Shown one piece after another: positions 12,243 through 22,410 of a stretch of 64,000 bases of DNA (within the stretch, counting starts at the first letter, position 1; each line of letters begins with the position of its first letter). The stretch is from contig NC_080064.1 in NCBI RefSeq assembly GCF_949987535.1, forward strand, positions 129,732,708-129,796,707. Reading direction: 5' to 3'. Source of the stretch: Balaenoptera acutorostrata (lineage: Eukaryota > Chordata > Mammalia > Artiodactyla > Balaenopteridae). The position numbers were made by a program, and so were the translations under genes. A model generated the notes under the pieces. The model made no database searches and was not told where the DNA came from. It was given only the letters and a program-made list of their open reading frames with translations.

Positions 12243-12287
12243 TAGTTAGACGGTAAGAACAAAACTGTAGACTTTCTGGAAGCATAA

Positions 12288-12345
12288 GAAAATACTAGGT
12301 TTTCAAAAAAAGAAAAAAAGAAAAAGAAAATACTAGGTTTTCAAA
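12288..12345 (+). repeat. 20-bp direct repeat around an A-rich insert
   Basis: GAAAATACTAGGTTTTCAAA occurs at 12288-12307 and again at 12326-12345. Between the copies is only an A/G run (aaaagaaaaaaagaaaaa). This could be a target-site duplication around a tail-only insertion, or a slippage duplication. Confidence 0.85.
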
Positions 12346-12359
12346 CATGGAGAAATGGA

Positions 12360-12476
12360 AACAAGAGTGATTTTGAGTATCTACTTTGTGCTATCTGCTC
12401 TACTAGGTAATTTTGAATGTGTCAGTTTTGAGCCATTACCATTGCATGGTAAGTATTATTAACCTATTTCACAGAT
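12360..12476 (-). mobile_element. MIR (antisense), left part of an interrupted copy
   Basis: The antisense MIR pattern 'gagtatctactttgtgc...taagtattattaacctatttcacagat' stops abruptly at the LTR. The match resumes at about 13148-13250. Confidence 0.7.
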
Positions 12477-13147
12477 TGAAACCTTACAGGACCCTATGGT
12501 CCTTCTCCCCCATGTCCTCTGCCTGCCTTTTGCCTGTGGAAAAAATTTAGCCAAAGAATAAGTTTAATCAGAGAAGTGAGAAAATGCAGAAACAAAGGAA
12601 GTCAAAGGAGACCAAATAATAATAGTTTAGTCATTAAGCATAGTCAAGGACCTTTAGTTCCTTCTCAAGGGCTATAGATATGGCTCACAGGAGCCATATC
12701 CTGTGAGCTGTTTTATAGATACTGAAACCCCCACCAGACGGAAGAAGTTAACTACATGATGACCAGACTATAGCCATGACATAAGCTGCCACAATTCTGA
12801 GAACTGGCCTCAAGGAAATGGGAACAAACCGACCCTGGAACTGAAGATTAACTGTACCTAAAACAACCAAGATGATGTTGATCAGACCGCAGATGACCAA
12901 TGTCAAGACGACTGTCAGAGCTGACTGTGCTGTTTCTGCATGTAGCCCCCTCCCTCTGTCTATAAAAGCTCTTGCCCACTGATTGTCAGTTGGGGGATGG
13001 GAGGCGGGGGAGTTGGCCTTTGGACAGGAGTACACCCTCCCCACTAGTTGCCAGCATCCAAAATAAAACAAACTTTCCTCTCCACCAACCTCGCCTCTTT
13101 ATTGGCTTTTGAGCGGTGAGCAGCCAGACCCCCAAGTTGGTTACAAG
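12477..13147 (+). mobile_element. Solo LTR of a class I endogenous retrovirus
   Basis: About 670 bp of LTR-like sequence inserted inside a MIR. A TATA box ctataaaagc lies at about 12960-12969. A polyadenylation signal aataaaa lies at about 13061-13067, followed by a T/C-rich stretch. The sequence gagcggtgagcagcc precedes the 3' end at ggttaca. No second LTR or internal region is present, so it is a solo LTR. The exact ends are inferred from where the MIR match stops and restarts, with a candidate 4-bp duplication agat. Open frames on its reverse strand (12748-13210) are not genes. Confidence 0.75.
12679..12708. other. Two mutually exclusive hairpins in the solo LTR
   Basis: TATGGCT (12679-12685) pairs with AGCCATA (12692-12698). 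GCTCACAGGA (12683-12692) pairs with TCCTGTGAGC (12699-12708). The arms overlap, so only one stem can form at a time. Confidence 0.7.
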
Positions 13148-13250
13148 GTGAGATGCAAAAAGTTTGGTTGACTTACCCAATATCACATGGATGGTAAAGA
13201 GTGGAGTCATGAGTCTTACCTGCCAGTGTAGAGCCCTGCCTTCCTTACAA
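13148..13250 (-). mobile_element. MIR (antisense), right part of the interrupted copy
   Basis: 'ggttgacttacccaatatcacatggatggtaaagagtgg' and 'tgagtcttacctgccagtg' continue the antisense MIR begun at 12360. Confidence 0.7.
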
Positions 13251-13264
13251 GAGGCAATGAAAAT

Positions 13265-13430
13265 GCATTTAGATTTAGAGTCAGAAGATGAGGTTTAGGA
13301 CCCAGGTCTTTACTTATAAGTATTTAGAGTTTAGTCAAGACATACCACTTTCTGGGGTTTAATGTCTTCATCTATAAAATGAGAATGCTAGCACTTACCT
13401 CAGAGGGTGTTGTGATCTGTGGAAGTGATT
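13265..13430 (+). mobile_element. MIR SINE (sense)
   Basis: It shows 'atttagagtcagaagatgaggttt', then 'gtttaatgtcttcatctataaaatgagaatg' and 'cttacctcagagggtgttgtg' in MIR order. Confidence 0.75.
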
Positions 13431-13824
13431 TTTAAGTTGCCAAAAGCCACTGAAGGAGGGGTGTCTGAATGGTGGTGATACCCTCCCTTGCTGCAGTGAG
13501 CCAACATCTCCCACCCACCTCTCAGAATTGACATGAGGAGTCATTGGACACTGGATGTCAAAGTCAATGTAAACCCATGCAGCAGCATGAAAAATTTAGT
13601 TATCAACATTCTTAGGAGCCTTGCAGAGCTCAAGCACTAAATAAAATAGTTCTTATACATTTGGTTTTTCTAAGGTAATTAGGATAGCTTTTCAGAGTTT
13701 CAGAAGCCCAGAGAGTATCTTCAGACTGTAGTTTAGGAAATGAAGACACTTGATGATCTAATAGAGCAGAGTCTTTAGACAAATATACCCTATTAGATTT
13801 GCGAGGAACCATGGGGGTTATGCA

Positions 13825-13960
13825 GAATCTAACCTTCATTTTGCAGATGAGGAAATTGAGAAGAAGATACATAGCTAATGCCACAGAGTTGGGACAAGAA
13901 CTCATGACACTTGACTCTGAGTTTGTGCTCTTTTCCACTGCATTAATTGTTCCTCTAACT
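13825..13960 (-). mobile_element. MIR SINE (antisense)
   Basis: It shows 'attttgcagatgaggaaattgag', 'acatagctaatgccacagag' and 'gactctgagtttgtgctcttttccac'. The 150-codon reverse frame crossing it (13630-14082) has no protein character. Confidence 0.75.
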
Positions 13961-14039
13961 TCATTTAGACTCAGGAATGTCATTGACAACAAAGTAAATG
14001 ACAAAATATTAATTATTAAGTCTATGAGTACAGATCTAG

Positions 14040-14200
14040 ATGGGTTTACACTTACTGTGTGACCTTGGGAAAGTTGCTTCATATTTGTGTCTCAGTGTCC
14101 TCATCTGTAAAGTGAGTTATAATAATACTGATTTCAGAGGTTATTGAGAGGATAATACAAGAAAAGTTCTTAGTGCAGTGTTCTTACTGCGCCAGTAACT
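14040..14200 (+). mobile_element. MIR SINE (sense)
   Basis: It shows 'ttactgtgtgaccttgggaaagttgcttc', 'ctcagtgtcctcatctgtaaagtgag' and a 'ttattgagaggataatac' 3' part. Confidence 0.8.
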
Positions 14201-14204
14201 GCTC

Positions 14205-16440
14205 AACTCTTGTCGGTTATTATATAATCAACAATAATGTACATGCCATAAAACCCATAATATGACTATCTGTGCATCCCCCCAAACAAGCAGGGAGCCT
14301 ATCAGGACACAGCCTGGAGGTAACTTGGGCAGACCCATTGGTGGCCAGTCTGCTTATTTCCATTTTATCCAGAATGTCAAGCAATTGTAACATGAGAGGA
14401 TGAGGCCAGATTTGGAGGGAGTAAAGGAGATGCTTGTTCTGAGCATTTGAGCCCAAGTCCCAGTTTTTTAATCTCCAGATGGGGATATTAATATCCATTC
14501 TTTTTCATTTTGTGGTATTCAGAGCTGTCAGCTTCAATAAAAATTGTATTATAAACTATTCATTGTTATACAAATGTAAAGCAGAGAGCAGAAATGATAG
14601 TCGTTTTCTCCTTGTGCTAATAAGCCACAGTCTCTCACCTGAGTGGCTTTTCCTTTCTCACACTCAGGCATCTGGGAGATTTGATGTCAGGAATAAAGAG
14701 TTAACATTCTATTAATTACGTCTGTTCTCATGGCCTCGAACTTGAGTGTTTGCTCGCCTCTAACAAAGAAAAAGCGGTCCTTTCCTTAGAACATGAGATC
14801 CTTTCTAAATAAATTACGAAAGTCTTTTCAATAGCCTGCTTTTTCTTTTTACGTAGGAGCATAGATTTGGGATTATCTTAAAGCCATGGTAGGCAGCTAC
14901 CTGCTTTGTGTACTGTCCTAATCATTTACCCTTTGATTTCATGTTTCTTTCAAAAGCGTCAAAGCACTAGGTAAATATTACTCATCAAACTGGTCTGATA
15001 ATGTCCTTCTACATTTAGCACTTCTTTTTCTTTTTTGGCCCAGTCACATCTATTCTCAGGGCTATGACCCACATGAGCTGGAGGGGTCTGGGCAGAAATG
15101 CCACATTCCAGCTTTCAGTGGGGAGTTCAAGGACTCCAGAGCTTCTTTTCTGGCTGCCTACACCATTTAGTATTTTCTTTGCCATTGCCTCCTTCTGTTG
15201 CCACGGTTTCCTAGTAGTTGTCTTAGAGTAGGTGCCCATCTACATCTCCGCTGGGAGCTTTAATCTTTAAGGACCTGAATTGCAGAGCCCATGAGTCTGT
15301 ACTGGGTAGGTGTGTTGGTGTCTAACTAGTTGAATACAGTTTTTTAGGTTCAACTTGAAGAACCTGTGGCCAGTGTTAAACTCACTCTCCCCCTAAGCAT
15401 TTTCCACCAAGCCCACACTTTCCTCCCAACCTCAACTCTTGAATTCATGCTGGTTGATGTGGATGCATGAGTTATAAGTAGCTGCCCTGTAAGCCACTCT
15501 CATTGTCACATTTCAGACTTCCCTACCTTCTCTACTTTCCCATCCCCCATTCAATCTCCCCCTTCACATATCCACAAGTCCCAGTAACTTCTTCTGGGAA
15601 GCAGCTGAGGGAGAAATGAGGTAGCAGAGAGGTGCCAACATGGCCCTCTTCCAATGGTTTCAGCACCAAAGGGTAACAAAAAAACCCAGTTGGAGACTGA
15701 CCAGCTATTTATCCACTCCACATTCATGGTAAGTGTTCTCTACTGATAAATTCTTGCTTCCATTTAACTAAGTGAGAATTGGAGGGTCCAGGAGCTAAAG
15801 TGACTGGCTGACTCCAAGATTAGGCCACTTTCAGAAGAAGCAGAAGTGGACTGATCCACAGCTCTAATCAAGATACTAATAGTTAATCTACTAAAAACAA
15901 ATATTTGCCATCCCACAGGTGAAATACCCCTTGCTTAATCTTTTCCTTCCCCTTCTTATTTCCCAATATTTCATTACGGCAAACTTTTCTTAACTCATAA
16001 GATATTCTTGCCTATGGTTTGGTTTTCACTAAGAAAAGTACATTATGATAAAATTTACCTGAAATTAGTATCATAAACACAACAGCATAATATCACTTTA
16101 CGGGGCCACCCCTGAGAGCATAACCAGTGAGGTATACCTGAGCCTAAGATAGTTTTACACCTCTTCCCTTTTGTGGCTTTATTCACTTTCAGTTCGGTGG
16201 CTTCACGGAATAACTGCAATAATTAAACAGAGAATTTCCAGACCCTCTAGATTATATGAAGATAGATGCTAAAGGTCATGCTTGAGTGGGAAAAAGTTTT
16301 GCTGATCAGTATGGCTGGGTAACTACACTGCCGCATGCAAAACCTAATGAAATCAGTGCATCTGACCAAAGACTCACCACTCTCCTCTATCCCATACCCT
16401 TTTAAAACCAGTAATACTGATGGCAAAGAGGCAATAGAAA
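14205..16440. other. Low-repeat region, no gene seen
   Basis: About 2.2 kb without a recognisable repeat. Open frames are short (below 95 codons) and scattered on both strands. No splice-bounded coding pattern could be supported. Confidence 0.5.
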
Positions 16441-16444
16441 GCAT

Positions 16445-16570
16445 GAGTTTACAATGGCAGACTCAGAGGTTCAAATCCTGGAGCTGGCAAGTTATTTAAT
16501 ATCTCTTTGTTACTTTCTTCATCTATAAACATGAATATTAATTTGTTGTACCTTTCTCTCAGTCCTGTTT
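16445..16570 (+). mobile_element. MIR SINE fragment (sense)
   Basis: It shows 'cagaggttcaaatcctggagctggcaag' and 'tactttcttcatctataaacatg', the central MIR segment. Confidence 0.65.
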
Positions 16571-16583
16571 TGACAATATGATT

Positions 16584-16709
16584 TTATATATATGTACAAA
16601 TAGATATACATATATACACACATAGATACATACATACATATATAAACACACATACATAAGTATATATACATACACGCACACATATACATACATACATACG
16701 AACATATAA
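16584..16709 (+). repeat. TA/ACAT microsatellite tract
   Basis: Impure (ATAC)n and (TA)n/(CA)n alternation over about 126 bases, with many interruptions. Confidence 0.9.
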
Positions 16710-16734
16710 AATATTACCCAAAAGATGTTAGATA

Positions 16735-16945
16735 TTGTTATTATTGCTAATATTTATTGAGTGCATGCTATGCACCATTACAATGCTAAGCACTGTTATT
16801 CTTTATAGCCATCCTACTATATAAGTAGTATTGTTAGGCTCTTTTGAAAAATGAAGATACTGGGGGTCAAGATGACTTGACTTAGGTCATGCAGTTAATA
16901 AGCAACAGAAGCAGCATTGGAACTCAGGCCTTACTAGATTTCTAC
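16735..16945 (-). mobile_element. MIR SINE (antisense)
   Basis: It shows 'aatatttattgagtgcatgctatgcacc', 'taagcactgttattc', 'aagtagtattgttaggc' and 'agcattggaactcaggcctt', a nearly complete antisense MIR. Confidence 0.8.
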
Positions 16946-17089
16946 TGATTGCCCACCCTATTGGATGCTAGAAGAAGGACCTATTGTCCGGACTGCCAGT
17001 TGCAAGCAGCCCGCCATCTTTTCCACATAAGTACATCAGAATGTACTTATGGACATGCATACACCAAAACATCTAAAGTATTTAATCGT

Positions 17090-17240
17090 CTAATTCCAAC
17101 TTATTGTTATTCATACAAAAATATTCTTCACTAAGATCCTGCTCTGTGCGAGGCTCTGTGCAAGTTCTTTAGGATTCAGAAATATTGAGACAAGTCCCTG
17201 CCCTTGGGAGCACTCCAGTTCAAAACAGAGAACAGGAGCA
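17090..17240 (-). mobile_element. Ancient LINE-2-like fragment (antisense)
   Basis: It shows 'ttcactaagatcctgctctgtgcgaggctctgtgc' and 'gacaagtccctgcccttgggagc', the 'tactatgtgccaggcac...tccctgccctc' pattern common near reversed L2-type ends. Confidence 0.5.
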
Positions 17241-17749
17241 TTAAAAACAATTACAGGTGACTGCCTGCTACCCAGGGCTGTGCCCTCAGTTAAAAAGAAG
17301 ACTCCTTAGGTGCCTGAACCTTGCCCTGAATCCCTCAAGGTAGAGCCTTTCCTACTTCAGCTGGTCTTCCTCAACTGACAATCGCTCCACACATGGAAAG
17401 TAATTCTCACCAATTAGCTATCCCAATGCTAGGACTTCAATTCCCTTCATTTAGGTAGGGCTATTTCCAAAGACAAATCTTCCTTTTCCTCATAGAAATC
17501 CAACATTTTCCATAATTTCTTCCATCTTTCATTATATCTTTAAGGTGTTACTTTGCTGAACAAGAATAGCAACTTTGCCCATGACTGAGTCTTTGCTCAG
17601 ATTTAAATAAGGAATCCTCATTGTTTTATCTTATCATTGACAGAGGGCTTAAGGATCCTAGGCCTTTACATACTATATAAGGATTTTACACCCTTACCGA
17701 TTAAAAAAAAAAAATCCAAAAGAGATTATATTGTTGAAAATAAAAGTAT
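17241..17749. other. Unassigned sequence
   Basis: No named repeat or coding region. An A-run lies at about 17702-17713. Confidence 0.5.
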
Positions 17750-18085
17750 CAGCACATCTTCATTTACTTTTTCATTCTGCAAATACTTATTGAACATCTA
17801 AAATGAACCAGGAACTTGGCAGAGCAAAAGGAATACAATGGGGATTATGCAGTGGTGAAATGGTCCTTCTCTTTAGACATACAATCTGGTGAAGGAGACA
17901 GACAGACAGATGGATAGATTTACAAGTGCTATAAATCACTATAGAGTAGGCTATAGTCACATGAAATGGTAGTGGGGAGAGAGAGAGATTTGTTCAAGAC
18001 ATAGAAATAACACGTGCAAAGGCCCCAAGGTATGAGCATGCAAAGACCACTACAGAGACTAAAAGGAAAACAATATTGTCTGGCT
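17750..18085 (-). mobile_element. Ancient LINE-2-like repeat (antisense)
   Basis: It shows 'caaatacttattgaacatctaaaatgaaccagg', a middle 'gtgaaggagacagacagacagatgg', then 'cacgtgcaaaggccccaaggtatgag'. This order belongs to one widespread old mammalian repeat. The L2 family name is likely but not proven. Confidence 0.5.
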
Positions 18086-18388
18086 AAACATAAAATAAAA
18101 GCTGACATATGGCAAGAGATGAAACTGGATATGAAAGTGGGAGGTTTAACATGCTCCAGGCCTCAGTAGATGGAAGATCCTTTCCAGCTAAAGATGTGTA
18201 ACACAGCTTCATCCACTATCACAAACAATTGACCTGAGGACTCTCACCCATACTGCCTAATAAGGGGCAGCCCTTTTTCATTCATGAATCTGCAGGAATA
18301 ATACCAACTGATTCAGTGGGGGCTTTTGTGTGTTTGTGAGGGTTTTTTTAGTAAGACTTTCTTTGCAAATAATTTAATTTCCAACAGG
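18086..18388. other. Unassigned sequence upstream of L1
   Basis: Nothing recognisable before the L1 junction at about 18389. Confidence 0.5.
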
Positions 18389-19141
18389 GAAACCATAAAC
18401 AAGACCAAAAGACAACCCTCAGAATGGGAGAAAATATTTGCAAATGAAGCAACTGACAAAGGATTAATCTCCAAAATTTACAAGCAGCTCATGCAGCTCA
18501 ATAACAAAAAAACAAACAACCCAATCCAAAAATGGGCAGAAGACCTAAATAGACATTTCTCCAAAGAAGATATACAGATTGCCAACAAACACATGAAAGA
18601 ATGCTCAACATCATTAATCATTAGAGAAATGCAAATCAAAACTACAATGAGGTATCACCTCACACCAGTTAGAATGGGCATCATCAGAAAATCTATAAAC
18701 AATAAATGCTGGAGAGGGTGTGGAGAAAAGGGAACACTCTTGCACTGTTGGTGGGAATGTATATTGATACAGCCACTATGGAGAACAGTATGGAGGTTCC
18801 TTAAAAAACTAAAAATAGAACTACCATATGACCCAGCAATCCCACTACTGGGCATATACCCTGAGAAAACCATAATTCAAAAAGAGTCATGTACCAAAAT
18901 GTTCATTGCAGCTCTATTTACAATAGCCAGGACATGGAAGCACCCTAAGTGTCCATAATCGGATGAATGGATAAAGAAGATGTGGCACATATATACAATG
19001 GAATATTACTCAGCCATAAAAAGGAATGAAATTGAGTTATTTGTAGTGAGGTGGATGGAGTTAGAGTCTGTCATACAGAGTGAAGTAAGTCAGAAAGAGA
19101 AAAACAAATACTGTATGCTAACACATATATATGGAATCTAA
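18389..19141 (+). pseudogene. L1 ORF2 C-terminal fragment with one in-frame stop
   Basis: The frame reads from the truncation point to the natural ORF2 stop at 19139-19141. It contains a single internal stop, TAA at 18956-18958, and no frameshift, so this copy is much younger than the L1 at 1-3137. The cysteine motif CX3CX7HX4C ([18 protein letters not shown]) is intact near 18708-18761. MEYYSAIK follows the stop at about 18998. Lacking the endonuclease and RT domains, it cannot move itself. Confidence 0.95.
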
Positions 19142-19520
19142 GGGAAAAAAAAAAAAAAGTCATGAAGAACCTAGCGGCAAGACGGGAATAAAGACACAGA
19201 CCTACTAGAAAATGGACTTGAGGATATAGGGAGGGAGAAGGGTAAGATGTGACAAAGTGAGAGAGTGGCATGGACATATATACACTACTAAACGTAAAAT
19301 AGAGAGCTAGTGGGAAGCAGCCGCATAGCACAGGGAGATCAGCTCGGTGCTTTGTGACCACCTAGAGGGGTGGGATGGGGAGGGTGGGAGGGAGGGAGAT
19401 GCAAGAGGGAAGAGATATGGGAACATATGTATATGTATAACTGATTCACTTTGTTATACAGCAGAAACTAACACACCATTGTAAAGCAATTATACTCCAA
19501 TAAAGATTAAAAAAAAAAAA
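18389..19520 (+). mobile_element. 5'-truncated L1 (ORF2 C-terminus and 3' UTR)
   Basis: L1 similarity begins abruptly at 'gaaaccataaac' (18389). It runs to a complete 3' UTR ending 'tatactccaataaagatt' plus an A-tail to 19520. The structure is typical of incomplete reverse transcription. A matching target-site duplication was not obvious by eye. The 3' UTR carries the G-rich tract at 19367-19397. Confidence 0.95.
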
Positions 19521-19839
19521 GAAATGGATTTCAGTTCCTTAAGGCGAGAGACTTCTTTCCTGAAAAAAAACAAGATATTCAAAGGGAGGAATTAGTTCTT
19601 TTCTAGCCTATGAGTAGTTCTGTCATATGTGGTCTATGAGGGCAGGGAGTAGAATAGTGGACATGCCATGAGTAAGATTTTGGAGCAGGCCCACTTCATC
19701 CAATGCCATCTGTCCAGCAGGGGATCAATAATATGGATCCAGAAAAAGAAGAGCTGAGCCTACACTGGCCTTTAGCATTCACTCAAATTGTTTTCAAGAA
19801 TTATATCTTTCTTATTAAACTTTTTAGCCACAAATAATA
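19521..19839. other. Unassigned sequence
   Basis: No gene or named repeat. A short (AAT)n run starts near 19832. Confidence 0.5.
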
Positions 19840-20010
19840 ATAATAATAATACTCTACTTTTTAAAGCATTTTGTGGATTAGGAAGTGTTTTCACATGCAT
19901 TGTCTTACTCATTCCTCATAAGAACCCAGTGAACTAAGATTTCTTATCCCTTTTTTGCAATGGGAAAACTGGTTCTGAGCAAGTAAGTGACTCACCATGA
20001 GCCTCTAGTT
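19840..20010 (-). mobile_element. MIR-like repeat (antisense)
   Basis: It shows 'aagtgttttcacatgcattgtcttactcattcctcataag' and 'gcaatgggaaaactggttctgagcaagtaagtgac', in the order of an antisense MIR. Confidence 0.6.
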
Positions 20011-20344
20011 GATCAATGATCCATGATGAACCAAGGAATCTTTAGCTGTGTTCTGTTGCCACAGAAGACTATGAAGACTGACTGGTGTGGTGGTTCTTGC
20101 TAAAAGTTTTAAAATAAAAATGAAAATGTAATAATTCTGGCTCTTCTTTTGCATCTGTTCCTCATACATTAAATGTGTTATTTAACCAATGATCTCAACT
20201 GCCTCTCAACAGCAGAAAGTTAACCTTTATACAGAATCTATTTCAATATTTCATGAATCCAGACCTAGCATCAAAATATGATTTGACAATTGTTTCATCT
20301 AGCACATCCTCATTTTCCCTTACATAAGATGAAAATTAACATGT

Positions 20345-20580
20345 TAATCATCATTAACACTTATCTGAGTATTTGTTATTTACAAGACACTGTGCTGAGT
20401 CCTTTTACATGGATCATCTTGTTTTGTACTTAACACAGCCTTATAAGGTAGGTTCTGACTACTTATCCCATTTTCTAGATAATGAATATGAGGCTTTGAA
20501 AAAGTGAAGACTTGCCCAAGTTTTCATAGCTAACAAAGAGATTCGGCCAGAAATCAAACCAAGGCGCTCCAGGGGGCAAA
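20345..20580 (-). mobile_element. MIR SINE (antisense)
   Basis: It shows 'acaagacactgtgctgagtcc', 'acagccttataaggtaggttc', 'catagctaacaaagagattcggcc' and 'aatcaaaccaagg'. Confidence 0.75.
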
Positions 20581-20584
20581 CAGT

Positions 20585-21890
20585 GCCTGTGTTCTCAAAG
20601 TCCAAAGTCCCCTCCCCAAATGGCAGCGTTCCATGAAAACTAAAGGCAGCCTTTGCAATCAATGCAATCTCAAGGTTATGTGTGCAATTACTGACTCAGG
20701 GTTGTGGGCATAGAACATTGTGCACTTTGCATTTCAGTTAGCATGACAACTTCAGTACATTTCGCAGAGATTTAGATTAGCGCTGAAATTGCTTCTGAAG
20801 CTATGCACTATTCAGATTCAAAGAAAAACTCACTGTTGGGTAGACAGATAAATCATGCTACTTAATCAGTGAGAGAGATGGAATAGCAAATACCCTCCAG
20901 GAGTCTCTCGACTAGCCAGCCTGGTGATCAAGGCCCTAGATTTGTGAGATTCAGGAGAGCAATCAGTCAGCAGAGAAAAAAGAGAGCTAAGTGGTCTATA
21001 TAGGGATTATATGCACAAGTCTGGCTTCGTTAAGATGCATCATTAATCAGTCAAGCAAGCTCACCAAAACTGCATTGACATCAAGTTTACGTGCAAAAGA
21101 GAAAACAGTTACCCAGCAACTCTTAAAATGGAGAGGAAGGTGCTGTTCATTTGCACATTCTATTGTATCGTTTGCCAAATAACATATCAAATTGCCCCAG
21201 TAGTCAAAGAAGGTCCCCACTGAATGCTGGCAGCACGGAGGGAGCCTTGAAAGGAGCCAGAAAGGAGCCTCCTTGATATCCTCGGGCTTGGCCACTTCTT
21301 CAGCATCCACTGCGGAGGCCACTGCCCACAGAACTTTGGATACTGGGCACTCTGAAAGGGGGAGAGAAAGGGCAAGAGTTTTGACATGATTTTAAAGAAA
21401 TTATCCAGTTGGGTAGATTTTCAGTTCGGTTGAACGTAGGCCGCTGTTTTATTCAATCTTCTTAACTGTGTTCTTTTCAAAAACTGAAAGTTAAAAATAA
21501 ACCTTTAAAAAAAAAAATCCCACCGTCATTTACACAAAAAGCTTATTTCAATGTGGCTATTGTTTGCCTCCATCAAAGGGCACAAAGCAATTACTCAGAG
21601 CGATAATTATGGGATGGGAGGGACTGAAGACCTGAGCCGTCCTGAAGCCTTCCACCTCCAAATTCTTTCTCCGCTAGAACCTAAGCAATCTGTCCATAAT
21701 CACCAAACTCACATAATGAGCAGGATAGGTCCAATGTCATGCTGGAGATAAATGCTGAAAACATCAACAACATAATAAGGTAGAATCTGATTTGTATTAA
21801 CGTAATTGTTTTTTTAAAGGTACCATAAGCCATTGAGAAATAAGGTGAGATGCATCCATTGGAAAACAGGGAACGGAGCTCTGATGTGAT
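20585..21890. other. Repeat-free island, no gene seen
   Basis: About 1.3 kb of normal-complexity sequence with no recognisable repeat, lying between repeat-dense flanks. No coding exon could be supported. It is a candidate for conserved noncoding sequence, but only alignment can tell. Confidence 0.5.
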
Positions 21891-21894
21891 AAAG

Positions 21895-22075
21895 TACACC
21901 GTTCTTGGTGCAAGGTTTGAATTCTGAGTTGGAATCGCAGCTGCTGATATCACGTTGTGCCAGGTCACTACTGGGCTCTGAGCCTCAGGGCTCCCATCAG
22001 TCAAATCCCATTTGTGAAATGGGGTTTTTGTGAGGATGAAATAAAGTAACATAAGAAGTACATAGTAGGGCTCCA
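21895..22075 (+). mobile_element. MIR SINE (sense)
   Basis: It shows 'ggtttgaattctgagttggaatcgcagctgctg', 'gccaggtcactactgggctctgagcc' and 'catttgtgaaatggggtttttgtgaggatgaaataaag' in MIR order. Confidence 0.75.
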
Positions 22076-22410
22076 AAACCATCTTTTTTAATAATTTAGG
22101 TGGCCCAGTTACAGAGGTAAAATGCAGGCAACTGAGTCATAGAGTTATAATGCCACATGCAAAAAAATAATAATAACTCCTTAATTAGGTAAAATATATA
22201 TTTTTAATTAATTTTATTTTTTTATACAGCAAGTTCTTATTAGTTATCCATTTTACACATATTAGTGTATACATGTCAATCCCAATCTCCCAATTCAACA
22301 CAGCACCACCACCCACCTCCACCGCATTTGCCCCTTGGTGTCCATATGCTTGTTCTCTACATCTGTGTCTCAGTTTCTGCCCTGCAGACCAGTTCATCTG
22401 TACCATTTTT

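Noticed and set aside
12748..13210. Reverse-strand frames of 74 and 107 codons with a hydrophobic stretch
   Set aside because: They lie antisense within the solo LTR. There is no start context, no homologue recognised and no neighbour.
13630..14082. 150-codon reverse-strand frame
   Set aside because: It crosses an antisense MIR and unique sequence. Composition is non-protein-like and no motif is seen.
16584..16709. Spaced short repeats resembling an array
   Set aside because: This is an impure ATAC/TA microsatellite in a mammalian genome, not a CRISPR array.
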